From Malachius bipustulatus (taxonomy: Eukaryota; Arthropoda; Insecta; Coleoptera; Melyridae): DNA of 64,000 nucleotides. Where the stretch lies: the NCBI GenBank assembly GCA_910589415.1, contig OU342632.1, forward strand, positions 14,945,507 through 15,009,506. Direction: 5' to 3'. Position 1 is the stretch's first letter; every line of letters starts with the position of its first letter. The position numbers and the translations under genes were made by a program. Positions 1-10,079 of the stretch are shown piece after piece. A model generated the notes under the pieces. That model saw nothing but the letters and a program-made list of their open reading frames with translations. It was not told the origin of the DNA and did not search any database.

Positions 1-2425
1 TTATTATTTTGTAGTTTACTTCCTTTTCTCTTTCAATATAAAAATAAGGCACGATTCTTTGTTTAATATTATGTATATCTTTGCATCACGTGCTTTATTT
101 ACAGCGGGTATTATAAAGGCTTATTAAGTTAACGGGCAGATTTCTGTGGCCATTTATGAAGAAGGTATCGAATCTAAGTGGACATTTTTTACATTTAGCA
201 AGGATCTAGCATTAACATTGAAATCGAGATGCCGATGCCTTAGAACAGTAATTGATCGATGTGACAAAATGTTAATATGCTTTTAACTTTTTCCAAAATA
301 ATATCCTTACAACAATTTGGTACTTGCTTAAAATCCTTCAAAATACTAATGCTGTCGTAACAAACAGGGAGACCATAGAAAAATATTACAAGGTGAGGCA
401 AACAAACCGGTAATTATGAATTTTGGGAGCTAAATTGTAACTTGATGTAACTTGAATATCAACACCTATTCCCACCATATCCATTGATCTACTTATGTCA
501 AAGAAATGAGTCATATCAAAGTTCAACAAGATGACGCCATCTCCCCCCCCAACCCTCTTTAAATTCCGTGCCGAATGAGATAGAACTCCTCACATTCGAC
601 TCCTCAACTCCCCCCGCTTCACCAGGTCTTAACTGAAAGGTTAGAACGAGGTGACCCTTTTGTTAGGTCCAGGAATATTACACGTCACGTAAAGAGAGGC
701 AAATAGGGTGATCGAGGTTCCCCATCACAGAGTCACTTCCAATTTGAAACAAAGATTATTTACGGAATTTCTTAGGGCCTTTCATACACCTAAAAAGTTG
801 AAAAGTTGTAAGGTTACACCTAAAGAGAAGAATGATAGGTGATAAGAAAAGATATAAGAATTAAAACCTGGCCATATGAAGTTTAGATCCTGCAAGCGTT
901 AAGGAACCTGATGATTCAGCAAAACTTGGATTTTGCTCGCGCAATGTTAAATAATAAATGTACAGACGACAATGCTAGTTTTACCGCTGACTAGACAGAA
1001 AATAAGATGACTATAAGCAGAGTATAAACGTGGATTTACAACGCATTTGCATTTTGTTTGTGTTTATGATCTACCGACCATTTAGCGTCGTAGTCTGGAG
1101 TGTAGGAAATCCGATCTTTCGATAGAGTCTGAAGCAAGATGGAGAAGGAACAGGCAAATCTAGGAGGTGAAAAATTGTAATGAAAATTTTTTTACAGAAT
1201 TTTTTAAGTGAAAACTATGATACATATTTTTGCGATGTGTCCTCTATGGTATATGTGTCCTTCGCTTGGACGCGACTCTTTCTGTACTCAATTTTCGATG
1301 GCCTTGAGTGATGGAAATTCTCTATCAGTTAATTGCTTATGGGATATCAATCACTGAGAGCTTATCTCAATCTGGAAGCTACTTAAATCAAGCTTACTCG
1401 TTTTAATTAAATTTCACAACCTCCTGTCTGCGGTCAACTCCTCCTATCTCTAATTCCGGAATTACTGTTTCCATCGTCACTTCATAAAGCAACGCCTCTC
1501 ACGAAGCTTGGAACATTAATTTATTATGTACTTCATTCAACCTGTTCGCGATCTTGGTGTCAGCTTGTAGTCAGTCTGTCGAATAAGCATATGCACTCTC
1601 AAGATCTTATAGGGTTCCAGAATTACTAGGACTCTTTGGTTACACCTGTCTTCTTGCCTTCCGCTTGCCATGATAGAACCATCTGTATGATTCTCAGTAT
1701 AATTCCCAGTTCTTATGATCACTATTTCTCGGGAATAAAAAATTACTTCCAGATACAGGAAGAAAATGCAACTTTTTTATTTTAATGTGGAAACTATAAG
1801 AAACAAATAAGCCCTAAAAAGGAATGTTTTATTATAAAACATGAATCTTCTAATACAAATAGCTGTCTACTTAATGTCAGAGCTGAGATTGAACGAGATC
1901 TACTGGACACAATATGAGTCTGAAGTCCATTCTTTACTGTTACGACTTCTATAAATACACAAGATGTATCTTGTATTTAATTTCATAGAATTTTCCACGT
2001 TTCAGTTCACTGTAGAAAAATTTTAACCTATTTATCTCATCATTCGTGTTTGTTTATTTCATACATCAAATTGCTTGTCATAAATAATTGGCAATCCTAG
2101 TTTTTAATCCTTCTTAAATTTTCCTATGATAAGATTTTTAGCTTTCTCTTGTTCTCAGCTTTTTAGTTTTCATCCACACTTTTTTTTTAAACGTATATAA
2201 TATGACAATAAACTAAATACTTTAGAAAAAGTAGTAATAGACGTCTAAATATTCTATAGGTAGGTGTGCTAATTGTTTACTTAAATATTAATATTATCAA
2301 CTCTTACTTTGTAGCTGCATACTACAAAAATATCTACGTTCTTTGATAAACTAGTGGATTTCCAGCTAATTGGCGTTTTACTTATATTTAAGTCCTAAAG
2401 CAATTAATACTTATATTTTTTTCAG
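1..2425. other. AT-rich sequence upstream of HAL exon a (intron)
   Basis: No HAL exon is recognisable here, although animal HAL needs about 400 more residues upstream of exon a. The stretch therefore most likely lies inside a large HAL intron. It is AT-rich, has no open frame longer than 61 codons that resembles a protein, and shows only a C-run near 543-550. Confidence 0.6.
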
Positions 2426-2565
2426 AAAGTCACAGATTTTGTAATAAGATCCAAGATGCTTATACTCTTAGATGCTGTCCTCAAGTCCATGGAGTAGTCC
2501 ACGACACCATTGAATTTGTAGAAAATATAATATCAACTGAGATCAACAGTTCCACAGACAATCCT
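2426..2565 (+). CDS. HAL: HAL exon a ([11 protein letters not shown] segment)
   Basis: The exon follows a polypyrimidine tract ending TTTTTTCAG and starts inside a codon: a G from the missing upstream exon plus AA gives Glu, then Ser-His-Arg-Phe as in other animal histidases. It encodes 46 residues ending ...SSTDNP, and the donor is GTATCC at 2566. The reading frame continues exactly into exon b across a 333-base intron. Reading on past the donor gives unrelated residues and then a stop. Confidence 0.93.
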
Positions 2566-5500
2566 GTATCCTTTTATCGAAATTACCAAACAACAGCTGA
2601 AATAATGAGAACATACAAAATTGTATAGAATTAAATCACATCCACGAGCTTCAAAACGTTGGCTGTAAGTAGTCAGGCACCACAAGAGCTTTGACACATG
2701 AAACTCAGAGTACATATAAATTTTAGCTTACCTGGTAACTTGACAAGCTTATTATTGATTTCTCTCTTATCTAGTATGGTAGTAAAATTTCCATTACAAA
2801 CTAAACACCAAAGTGAAATGAACGAAAACAGCCAGAGAAAGCTCATATTAGTTATTACATGCAAAGGGATGGATATTAATATCCTTAACATGGTTCAGGT
2901 TGTGCTGACCCATCGTGAAGAGATAATATCAGCAGGAAATTTCCATGGAGAATATCCTGCCAAAGCCCTTGATTACCTGTGCATTGGCGTGCATGAATTG
3001 GCTTCAATGAGTGAACGGAGAGTTGAAAGACTAGTTAACCCAGGTTAGAGTAAACGCTTATAAATTCTCTGTAGTTGGAGAAGTTAAGAGAAATGTTATT
3101 AAAATTAATTTGTTGGAAATATTGATCGTAGATGATCACACATGCTACGCATTCCAATAATTCGTGATCATAAATAATACACAGGTACTTTAAGCACAGT
3201 CATCTCAGGAGAAATTTGTTCTAAGTCATCTCGAAATGGTCCATTGAATTTTTGTTTAATAATTGTCTTCCATTAAGACTAATTGCAAAAGGCAATGTAA
3301 ATTTAATAAGCATTAAGGGAGAGTAATATCTCTAGAAGGATATTAATATTTTAGGAGCTCACAGGATTGAAAATTTAATTCACGTTACAGGACACTTTAG
3401 GTGAATCGTCTAAAATGTGACTAATTGTCTTTTTTTTCGATGTTTTAAAGTCATAACTCTTTCAATCGTCATTATTGGGTATGTAAAGACGCACGTCAAT
3501 GGTTTAATCAAATCTACCTACATTTAATTAAATTTTTCAAGTTGTAATAATTTATTTACTACATATTACCTTGTCGATTTTCCGGACTTTCTCCGAATGA
3601 AAGACTGAGAGCTTCCTTTAAAAAAATAACTTATTTATTATTTTTATCCAAGTATTTGGCAAAAGTTGTATTTTCGTGTGCTAATGTAATATTATAAATT
3701 ATAACTTTTCAACTTAAGTAGAATAAATGAACTTGTTGTTAGTTCAGAAGTTATTTTTTCATATCTCAAAAAATGAAGACAGGATTGTCAAGTTGTCAAT
3801 TACCATTATACAGTTCCTAAATATCATGTACAGGAGGAGCGAAACTCGAGATCTCAGCCCTATTATAAAAAAAGAAGAAATCTGGAAATTGATTCTTAAT
3901 AGGATTAATAATTAAGGTTTATTTTAATCCTACTTTTCATATTTTTCCATATTTGGAAACTGAAGGGATGATGTCATCGATTATGTTTTCCCAGAAACAT
4001 ACCTTATATTTTTGCATATTTAAAAAGAGCTGATTTTTCTGAACACATTTTGTAAAGAAAAGAAATAATTGCTATCTTTTCCCGTTAATAATTATTATTA
4101 TGAGCAAAATTGTAAAATAAAAGATTATCAAATCGTCACCGTCACTATTTATACCAGTAGCTTGTGCATACAAATAGCTAAGTCGCAACTAATTGATGTG
4201 TGTAGGCTTTAACGGCTGGCTTCAATTGAAATCGTAGGGCTGTGATCGCCGTGGTCCATGGAGATTTGCTCCGAACATTCCATCTGCAGCTGCGATATAC
4301 ATCATCAGAGGTTACATGCGCAAACGATGATAACTGAGTTACTTATAACACTGATAAAAATCAATCAGTAAGTACGCACACATAACTGCTGATGATGTCT
4401 ACCGTAGCTGTAGACGAAACGCTTGGAGCAAATGTCCATGGACCATGCCGAAACAGCTCGGAATCAACAACGATTTCAAGAGTCGCCACTGTCAGTAATT
4501 AAATTAACGGTTGACAAATGTTGTTTTGTTGTGGTTTGACTTTTAAAAATGTTCTCGCACAACGGAAAAGTCGACATCATTACTAAGAAAAGGTGAACGA
4601 CACATTGAAAAACAACATGCCATTCATTAATCTCATGCTGTGAGTCAGGGGTGAAAATTGCAGGCACGTGTTTCGTCCTAATTGGGACTCCTCATTGTAA
4701 TGTATCTTACTAACATACAACGCAGCCTCGGGCACTTAAACTTAGTGAGAAAGATTGATGAAAATGAAAAAAGGAAAAAATGCACGGTGGGTTCGGCTTG
4801 CGCCATATACAGGCTGTCCCGTAAGTAATGGTCCGTGGTGAAATGGGAGATTCTTGGTTTAAAAATATTACGATCTGACACTACTTGCTCTAACAAAATC
4901 TTGATAATGAAAAAGAAACAGGGTGGCAAAGTTGAGATTTAAAAATTTTCTTTTCAAAATATCTCGAAAAATTGTAAAGGTACGAACGTGAAAACTTGAG
5001 GATAGATGTTTTACGGCCTGAGAAACCATAATTTGATATTCGTGTCAATGTATTTTATAGAGGGCGCCACTTAGGTCATGTTTACGACGTAAATGAACAC
5101 ATAACTTTTTTATCCTTCAGGCTATCGCGCATTTTATTGTGAAATATTAAAACTACATCATTCTTGAGAAAAAAAGATATACTGATTGTCAGTCTCAAAA
5201 GTTAGTGGTTTTCGAGATAATTGACAGTTAATAATTTTCTCTAATATTTACTGTTTAGAATTTTTTGCTTACTGATAGTAGTTGGAAAATAAAAAAATGA
5301 CGAGACATAATAATTTAATTTTTCAAATTCAGATAAGAGATATGATTTCTATTTATTGCAAACAAAACTTCAATGGGCAAGCTGCAAAACGAGAATACCT
5401 GCCACGATATCCAAACAGACTGAAACCTGATAATCGACTATTTCAGAATCTGTATAGGAATTTAGGTGAATATTGTTCATTTGTTTGCTTTTTAATATGT

Positions 5501-8500
5501 CAAAGTGAAAAATGTTTAATTGTCAAAATGCTGGTTATTATCTCAACCTACTGCATTAAGGTAATAAAAAAAAAAATAGAAATAATGCAGGAGATTATTA
5601 AAACGTGATTATCTCGAAAACCACCAACTTTTGAGACTGACAATCGGTATACCTTTTTTTCTCATAAATGATGTAGTTTTAATATTTCACAATAAAATGC
5701 GCGATATCCTGAAGGATAAAAAAGTTATGTGTTAATTTACGTCGTCAACATGACCTAAGTGGCGCCCTCTATAAAATACATCGATACGGATACCACATTA
5801 TGATTTCTCATACCGTAAAACATTTATCCCCAAGTTTTCACGTTCGTACCTTTACAATTTTTCGAGATACTTTGAAAAGAAAATTTTTAAATCTCAACTT
5901 TGCCACCCTGTATCTTTTTTATTATCAAGATTTTGTTAGAGCAAGTAGTGTCAGATCGTAATATTTTTAAGCCAAGAATCTCCCATTTCACCACGGACCA
6001 TTACTTACGGGACACCCTGTAGATGCACCCCAGGAACCCAAAACCCATGCCAACAACTGAGTGCAGTGCCCCCCAGTGCGCGTATTACTGACAGTTGCGA
6101 CTCTGCTATTTGTCTGCAGAATATTCACTTTTAAAATCGTGACGATACGAATTTTTGATATAATCTCTTATTTTACAAATTTGCTTATCATTTTTAACGG
6201 AAAAAGATAGCAATTTTTTCTTTATAAATGTACTCAAAAAAATTAGTTCTTTTTGAATATGTAAAACATAGGTATGTTTTTGGGAAAACAAAATCGATGA
6301 CTTCATCCCTTCAGTTTCCAAATATGGAAAAATATGCGAATTAGGATTAAAATCAACCGTACTCAATCCCATTTAAGAACCTATTTTTAGATTTTTTCCA
6401 TTTTTTTATAATAGGGCTTATAGATATAAGGAAAGAGGTAATTTTTTGGTTCAGTTCATGACTGAATATTAAATAAACATAGGTTGGTCGGCAAACGCTT
6501 CTTTTCAGTGTTGAAATTTGAGGATTGATATTTGGCTCAAATTTAGAATAATAATTGGGCTTGCCAAATGATTTTGAGAATTTTTTCGGAGGTCAAGCCC
6601 TGGTTTCGCCCCCTGAAATTTTTGCGGTGAACCGCTAGTAAACTCTAAAATATAAAGTGAGTTTTGTTTTGTTTAGAATCTATTGATTTATCGAGATTCT
6701 TATCGTTATCGTTTTAAACATTTTATGGAATAATTCGTTACACAAAATTTAAAAATTTTCATTGCAAACAGACTCTGGCTTTATTTGGAAAATCTCACCT
6801 TCACATATTTTTTTTTAGTAAACGCTATCTGTTAAAAATTAAAGCTGAGATAATCCTGTTACCTATACAGGGTGGACACTTTCAACTGGCTCACCATTGG
6901 GATCTCCTAAACCATACGAGATACAGGGTTGCTAAATTAGATAAAAGTTTATTAAAAAAAAATTTAATATGCATATTTGATGTCGGTCTCGTAGCCCCTG
7001 GAGTGTCTGCAGCCCATAATACACATTGGAGTTTCACTGGGAGCCTGTGTTTTCTCTTGATAGATGTCGCTCTATCTCGAGGCCACTGGTAACCGGTTGA
7101 ATTATATTCCATATAAGGTTTTCGATTCATACAGCGATTCATATCCTTCCGGACTCTCCAATATAGTACGCTGACGAGGTCTAATGAGACCGAAACGGCC
7201 GTCCGTGCTTTTGGTAGTCTGGTTGGATGTGTGTTGCTGTCTGGGTCGAAGCTCTTTATTTGGGTTCTCGGTCGCTCCAGACTTGACAACTGTCAGGACG
7301 ATGGGTTAAAACCCGACTCCAATAAGACAGGCTATTAATTTGTCTTTATACTCATTAAGACCTACCTACCTACGGTGTTGTTTAGATAAAAGTTGCCCAA
7401 TTTTATGCTTATTCAGAATCTGAAAAGAAATTCGTATAATTTCAGTCTTTGTTGAAATATCCTGAAAAAACTGAAAAATTGAGATTTCTTATTTTAGCCA
7501 TATCTTCGTTACTATTGAAAATAAGTAAATAATTTTTCGTGGGCTTAAATAAGTCGTCATGGGCTATCCATTTGACATTAAAAAAAATTTCAAAGCCAAC
7601 TAGATCATAAAGTTTTCATAGCCAATTTTTGTTTTTCTTATGGCCGCCATATTGTTTTTCTATTTCATTCGGTATGAAAAAAATAATGGAAACCAAAAAC
7701 TAATAAACTTCAAATAATAAATTTCAAAAATTTTTATTCTCTCCAAAAAAAAATTCGCTGAAATACGTCAGTATGTAGTCATACTGCTTGCCTCATGGTT
7801 TTTTAATTTCTCTATGATATTCTATCTAAAAAGTTGTCTTTTTTTAAGGAAAAAGAAGAATAAAAATTTTTGAAATTTATTTTTTGAAGAAAATAAGTAA
7901 TCTTAATTTTTCAGTTTTTTCAGGATATTTCAACAACGACTGAAATTATACGAATTTTTTTTTCATATTCTGAATGAGCATAAAATTGGGCAACTTTTAT
8001 CCAATTTAAGCAACCCTGTATCTCTTATGGTTTAGGAGATCCCAATGGTGAGCCAGTTGAAAGTGACCACTCTGTATACTTTTCACAGTCTAATATGTGT
8101 ATGTAGGAACAATGGCGTATGATTAATTCAGAAAAAAAGTTGCACGCAAAATGAATGAAAAATAAAAAAATATATATTGATTTTTTATTTAGGTTACTTT
8201 TTTGAACATTTTTGGCACAATCTTGAACTGTACCTGAGTTTTGATTCCTTTTCGAGATATGATAATTAAAAAGCTTAAAGGGGTGCAGTTTCACCCCTAT
8301 CTCCAATTCGCATGCAACCTTTAAGTAATTTAATAGCACTTCGCGATTTTTTAATCCACAATGACCAAGACCACAATTTGAAGGATTCATGAAATTAAAA
8401 TCCATTCTTTTAATACTCCCTTTCTACTTTCTATAATACATAATCAATAGCCTAATAATATGCATGTCTAGTTTTCTGAAAAACTATTAGGGATCTACGC

Positions 8501-9548
8501 TCTTTATTTCAAAACTTTAAAAAAAATATTGAAGAAACAAATGTTTTATTTTCAATAAATATGAGGTGGCAGTTGAAGACTATTTGTGTATAGGGTTCTC
8601 AAAAATACGTTTCTCTTAATTTCTGTTCTAGTTTCAGAGAATGACCAAAATTATCTCAAAAACAGTAAAATCCGTTTGTATTTCCGTGTAGAACAATAAA
8701 AGATTAAGTTAAAATTTTCAAACAGGGGGTGCTTTCAATTTTCAAAAATAATCTATAGAACCGTTTATTCCTTTAATTTAATTAATCCATCTTCATTTAA
8801 TTAAGAGAATTAGAAGCCAAATAAAATTTCAGCTCTTAGTGGATTGCCAGCATTTCTCATTGAGAATGGAGGTCTGAATTCAGGTTTCATGATCGCCCAT
8901 TGCACCGCAGCTTCTTTAGGTAAGTTATTGCCGTCCCTAAGTTATTTTAAGGGATTTGAATTTAATTTATAGTGAACATTTAAGCAAAGAAGGGGCTTAC
9001 AACTACACTGTGTTTAGTAGCTTGGTTAATATTTCAGTGTCGGAAAATAAAGTTCTTTGTCATCCCTCTTCAGTGGACAGCTTAAGTACAAGTGCAGGAC
9101 AGGAAGATCACGTTTCTATGGGATGTTTTGCTGCTAGAAAAGCTCTACAAGTAATTGAGAATGTGGAACATGTCATTGCTATAGAACTTCTTGCGGCATG
9201 TCAAGCCGTGGAATTTCTTAGGCCTCTGAAGACAACTGAACCGTTGGAACAAGTTTATAAAGTTGTAAGAGAAGTTGTAAAGTTAGTATTTTATTAACTT
9301 TGAGTTTAACTTTGTACTCAGTTTTAGGATATTTGTGTGGTTATATCTCCCCAGAATTTAATTTACTTTATAATTTATGTTCTAGACCTCTAGATAAAGA
9401 TCGTCACATGTCGCCAGACATAGAAGCAGTAACTAAACTTTTATTGGAAAATAGGATTTGGGATGCAGTGAAACCATACATCGCCTTTTATCTTTCACCA
9501 GAGGTAATTTACTTTAATTACTCACCAGTAGTTCTTGTTTTAAAATAA
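2426..9548 (+). CDS. HAL: Histidine ammonia-lyase, 3' half of a split gene (five exons seen)
   Basis: Histidine ammonia-lyase (histidase, EC 4.3.1.3) is a cytosolic enzyme that converts L-histidine to urocanate and ammonia, the first step of histidine breakdown. Five exons (2426-2565, 2899-3043, 8833-8919, 9038-9281, 9386-9503) join in frame through GT-AG introns into about 245 residues closely resembling the second half of animal HAL (about 650 residues). Conserved stretches include [13 protein letters not shown], which holds the family's Tyr and Arg substrate-site residues, [15 protein letters not shown], and [16 protein letters not shown], whose Glu is catalytic in the bacterial enzyme. 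The Ala-Ser-Gly triad that forms the MIO cofactor would be encoded upstream of the window. The 3' end is unsure. The last exon either splices at 9503/9504 or reads on to TAA at 9546-9548, where AATAAA overlaps the stop; animal HAL usually continues further. The 5.8-kb second intron is packed with mobile elements. No frameshift is seen, so the gene is probably functional. Confidence 0.93.
2899..3043 (+). CDS. HAL: HAL exon b ([15 protein letters not shown] segment)
   Basis: The acceptor is GGTTCAG at 2892-2898. The exon encodes [19 protein letters not shown] and on to RRVERLVNP, then the first base of an Ala codon before the donor GGTTAGAG. The [14 protein letters not shown] run is nearly invariant in animal histidases. 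The open frame that starts further upstream at 2698 is intronic and carries no HAL similarity before this exon. Confidence 0.93.
4191..4480 (-). mobile_element. Penelope-like short element with inverted hammerhead-like motifs, copy b
   Basis: This 290-base insertion is flanked by near-identical 10-mers AGTCGCAACT (4181-4190) and AGTCGCCACT (4481-4490), a target duplication. The same place in the opposite arm of the outer inverted repeat has no insertion. The two halves are inverted copies of a unit with CCATGGACCAC-like sequence and a hammerhead-like motif. The right one is clearest: CTGATGA (4389-4395), a 6-bp stem GTCTAC/GTAGAC and GAAAC (4416-4420). One end is a short ACACACAT-type tail. 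It is homologous to 29279-29947 and to a tail at 44204-44250. Assignment to Penelope-like elements is inference from the ribozyme, the variable target duplication and the inverted terminal units. Confidence 0.65.
4650..4705 (-). ncRNA. Decayed hammerhead ribozyme motif
   Basis: On the minus strand ATGAGGA (4695-4689) stands where the core needs CTGANGA. It is followed by a perfect helix II GTCC/GGAC, then GAAAC and the self-complementary stem III ACACGTG. Flanking TTACA and TGCAA can form stem I with one mismatch. The core C is changed to A and the cleavage triplet GTC to GCC, so it should be inactive. The arrangement follows the type I hammerheads of schistosome satellite DNA and Penelope-like elements. 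Confidence 0.5.
4808..6021. mobile_element. Foldback element A, loop carries a transposase HTH fragment
   Basis: The ends are TACAGGCTGTCCCGTAAGT and its complement ACTTACGGGACACCCTGTA, at TA dinucleotides (4808-4809, 6020-6021). The arms 4810-5222 and 5607-6019 are near-perfect inverted copies of about 412 bases, leaving a loop of about 385 bases. The loop holds the N-terminal part of a mariner-like transposase (5297-5476). TA ends fit Tc1/mariner insertion. Confidence 0.88.
5297..5476 (+). pseudogene. N-terminal helix-turn-helix fragment of a mariner-like transposase
   Basis: The frame from ATG at 5297 reads [20 protein letters not shown] and then [20 protein letters not shown]. This matches the pattern of the N-terminal DNA-binding domain (DUF4817 type) of insect mariner-like transposases, and it aligns with the broken transposase at 42576-43626, which has RRLYEDRFPNRNIPDERTFS at the same place. 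After about 60 residues the frame continues to 5608 without similarity. The DDE catalytic domain is absent, so this is a remnant kept in the loop of foldback A. Confidence 0.75.
6950..7381 (+). mobile_element. Short insertion with hammerhead ribozyme and 13-bp target duplication
   Basis: TTAGATAAAAGTT occurs at 6937-6949 and again at 7382-7394, a 13-base target duplication around a 432-base insert in the left arm of foldback B. The opposite arm gives the empty site. The insert is richer in G+C than its surroundings, has an A-run near its left edge and CCTACCTACCTACGG near its right edge, and contains a complete type I hammerhead (7151-7220). It has no long coding frame; the 132-codon minus-strand frame across it resembles nothing I know. 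It could be a retrozyme, a Penelope-like derivative or a ribozyme-carrying SINE. Confidence 0.75.
7151..7220 (+). ncRNA. Type I hammerhead ribozyme, complete core
   Basis: All core parts are present in order: CTGACGA (7171-7177), helix II GGTCT/AGACC (7178-7182 with 7187-7191, loop AATG), GAAA (7192-7195), the self-complementary stem III ACGGCCGT (7195-7202) and cleavage site GTC, with the cut expected after 7203. Stem I is formed by AGTACG (7165-7170) with CGTGCT (7204-7209), extended beyond an internal loop by CCAA with TTGG and GGACT with AGTCT. The very short stem III is typical of animal retroelement hammerheads, which act best as dimers. Confidence 0.85.
8833..8919 (+). CDS. HAL: HAL exon c ([15 protein letters not shown] segment)
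   Basis: This 87-base exon lies between the acceptor ATTTCAG and a consensus donor GTAAGT. It begins with two bases completing Ala and encodes [19 protein letters not shown] followed by IAHCTAASL, one of the best conserved parts of the HAL/PAL fold. It is too short to stand out as an open frame and was found by matching the family and the splice phase. Confidence 0.93.
9038..9281 (+). CDS. HAL: HAL exon d (QEDHVSMG segment)
   Basis: The acceptor is ATATTTCAG. The exon encodes [20 protein letters not shown], then [20 protein letters not shown], and continues to [20 protein letters not shown]. The Glu of QEDH corresponds to the catalytic Glu of bacterial histidase. The exon ends with AA of a Lys codon before GTTAGT. 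The intron before it is 118 bases, the one after it 104. Confidence 0.94.
9386..9503 (+). CDS. HAL: HAL exon e (last recognised exon)
   Basis: The acceptor is GTTCTAG. One base completes the Lys codon, then [20 protein letters not shown] and [14 protein letters not shown] follow, matching the segment near the HAL C-terminus. A donor-like GTAATT follows at 9504. If unused, the frame adds 14 codons to TAA at 9546. A possible next exon at 9568-9692 (acceptor TTTAAAG, 41 codons to TAA) has no similarity I recognise. Confidence 0.9.
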
Positions 9549-10079
9549 ATTCAACTGTAATTTAAAGCAGCTATTATTCTGGATAGGAGCACTCAGAATG
9601 GAGTCATTTGAAACAGAAGCGTGCCTTAGTAATTTCCTTTACAGTACATATACGATAATTTGTGGTAATGCAAAGCATCGCCATGTTTCAGCGTAAGTGT
9701 TGTGTTCCTTCGTTATTACCTTGTTCTCCTATTAAAAGAAAACACTGACTTTTGGTGATAAAATTGTCATGATTAAAGTTAAAATAAACGCTGAGAAACT
9801 CACAAAATATTCGATTATCAGTTATGTAGTTACCATTTTTAAAGAAATTAGTTTATTTCTGAGTACAGTTGATTGGTTGAAAATGAAAGATATTGCCAAC
9901 GAAGAAACCATGCTAAAAGTGCAATTATTGGACTTGACTCGTCTTCATAAGAAAAGTTTTGTAAAGTAATACTGTAGACAAGCATGCGTAATAGAAGCCA
10001 TGAGCACAATATCAACCTTGGAGTGATGGCCTGCCGTCTCTTAAAATATTGATATTAAAAGCGAGACACGAATAGGGCT
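9549..10079. other. HAL downstream flank, nothing identified
   Basis: AT-rich. An open frame at 9769-9969 (66 codons) encodes a Lys-rich peptide I do not recognise. The stretch could include HAL 3' untranslated sequence or a last HAL exon. Confidence 0.4.

Larger units (their letters stand above)
3858..6415. repeat. Outer inverted repeat inside the HAL intron, with nested elements
   Basis: About 330 bases on the left (3858-4180, resuming 4491-4500) are the imperfect reverse complement of 6076-6415. They share AGCCCTATTATAAAAAAA, CATATTTTTCCATATTTGG and GAAACTGAAGGGATGA in opposite orientations. This foldback encloses foldback A (4808-6021) and a decayed hammerhead. Its left arm was later split by the Penelope-like insertion 4191-4480. 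I see no terminal motif that assigns it to a class. Confidence 0.8.
6866..8076. mobile_element. Foldback element B, interrupted by a ribozyme-bearing insertion
   Basis: The left end is TATACAGGGTGGACACTTTC. The right end is its imperfect complement GAAAGTGACCACTCTGTA, at TA (8075-8076). Arms share TCACCATTGGGATCTCCTAA and an internal ATACAGGGTTGCT. The left arm is split at 6949/6950 by a 432-base insertion that the right arm lacks. The interior resembles foldback D and the partial copy at 40015, including the GGCCGCCATATTGTTTTTC segment, so the three form one subfamily. Confidence 0.85.

Noticed and set aside
2698..2898. Open frame upstream of HAL exon b, in the same frame
   Set aside because: It has no HAL similarity, and a proper acceptor at 2898 plus exact phase from exon a show it is intron.
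6891..7289. 132-codon minus-strand frame
   Set aside because: It spans the junction of foldback B and the ribozyme-bearing insertion and resembles no protein, so it is a chance frame.
8025..8405. 126-codon minus-strand frame
   Set aside because: It crosses the right end of foldback B into unique intron and has no recognisable motif.
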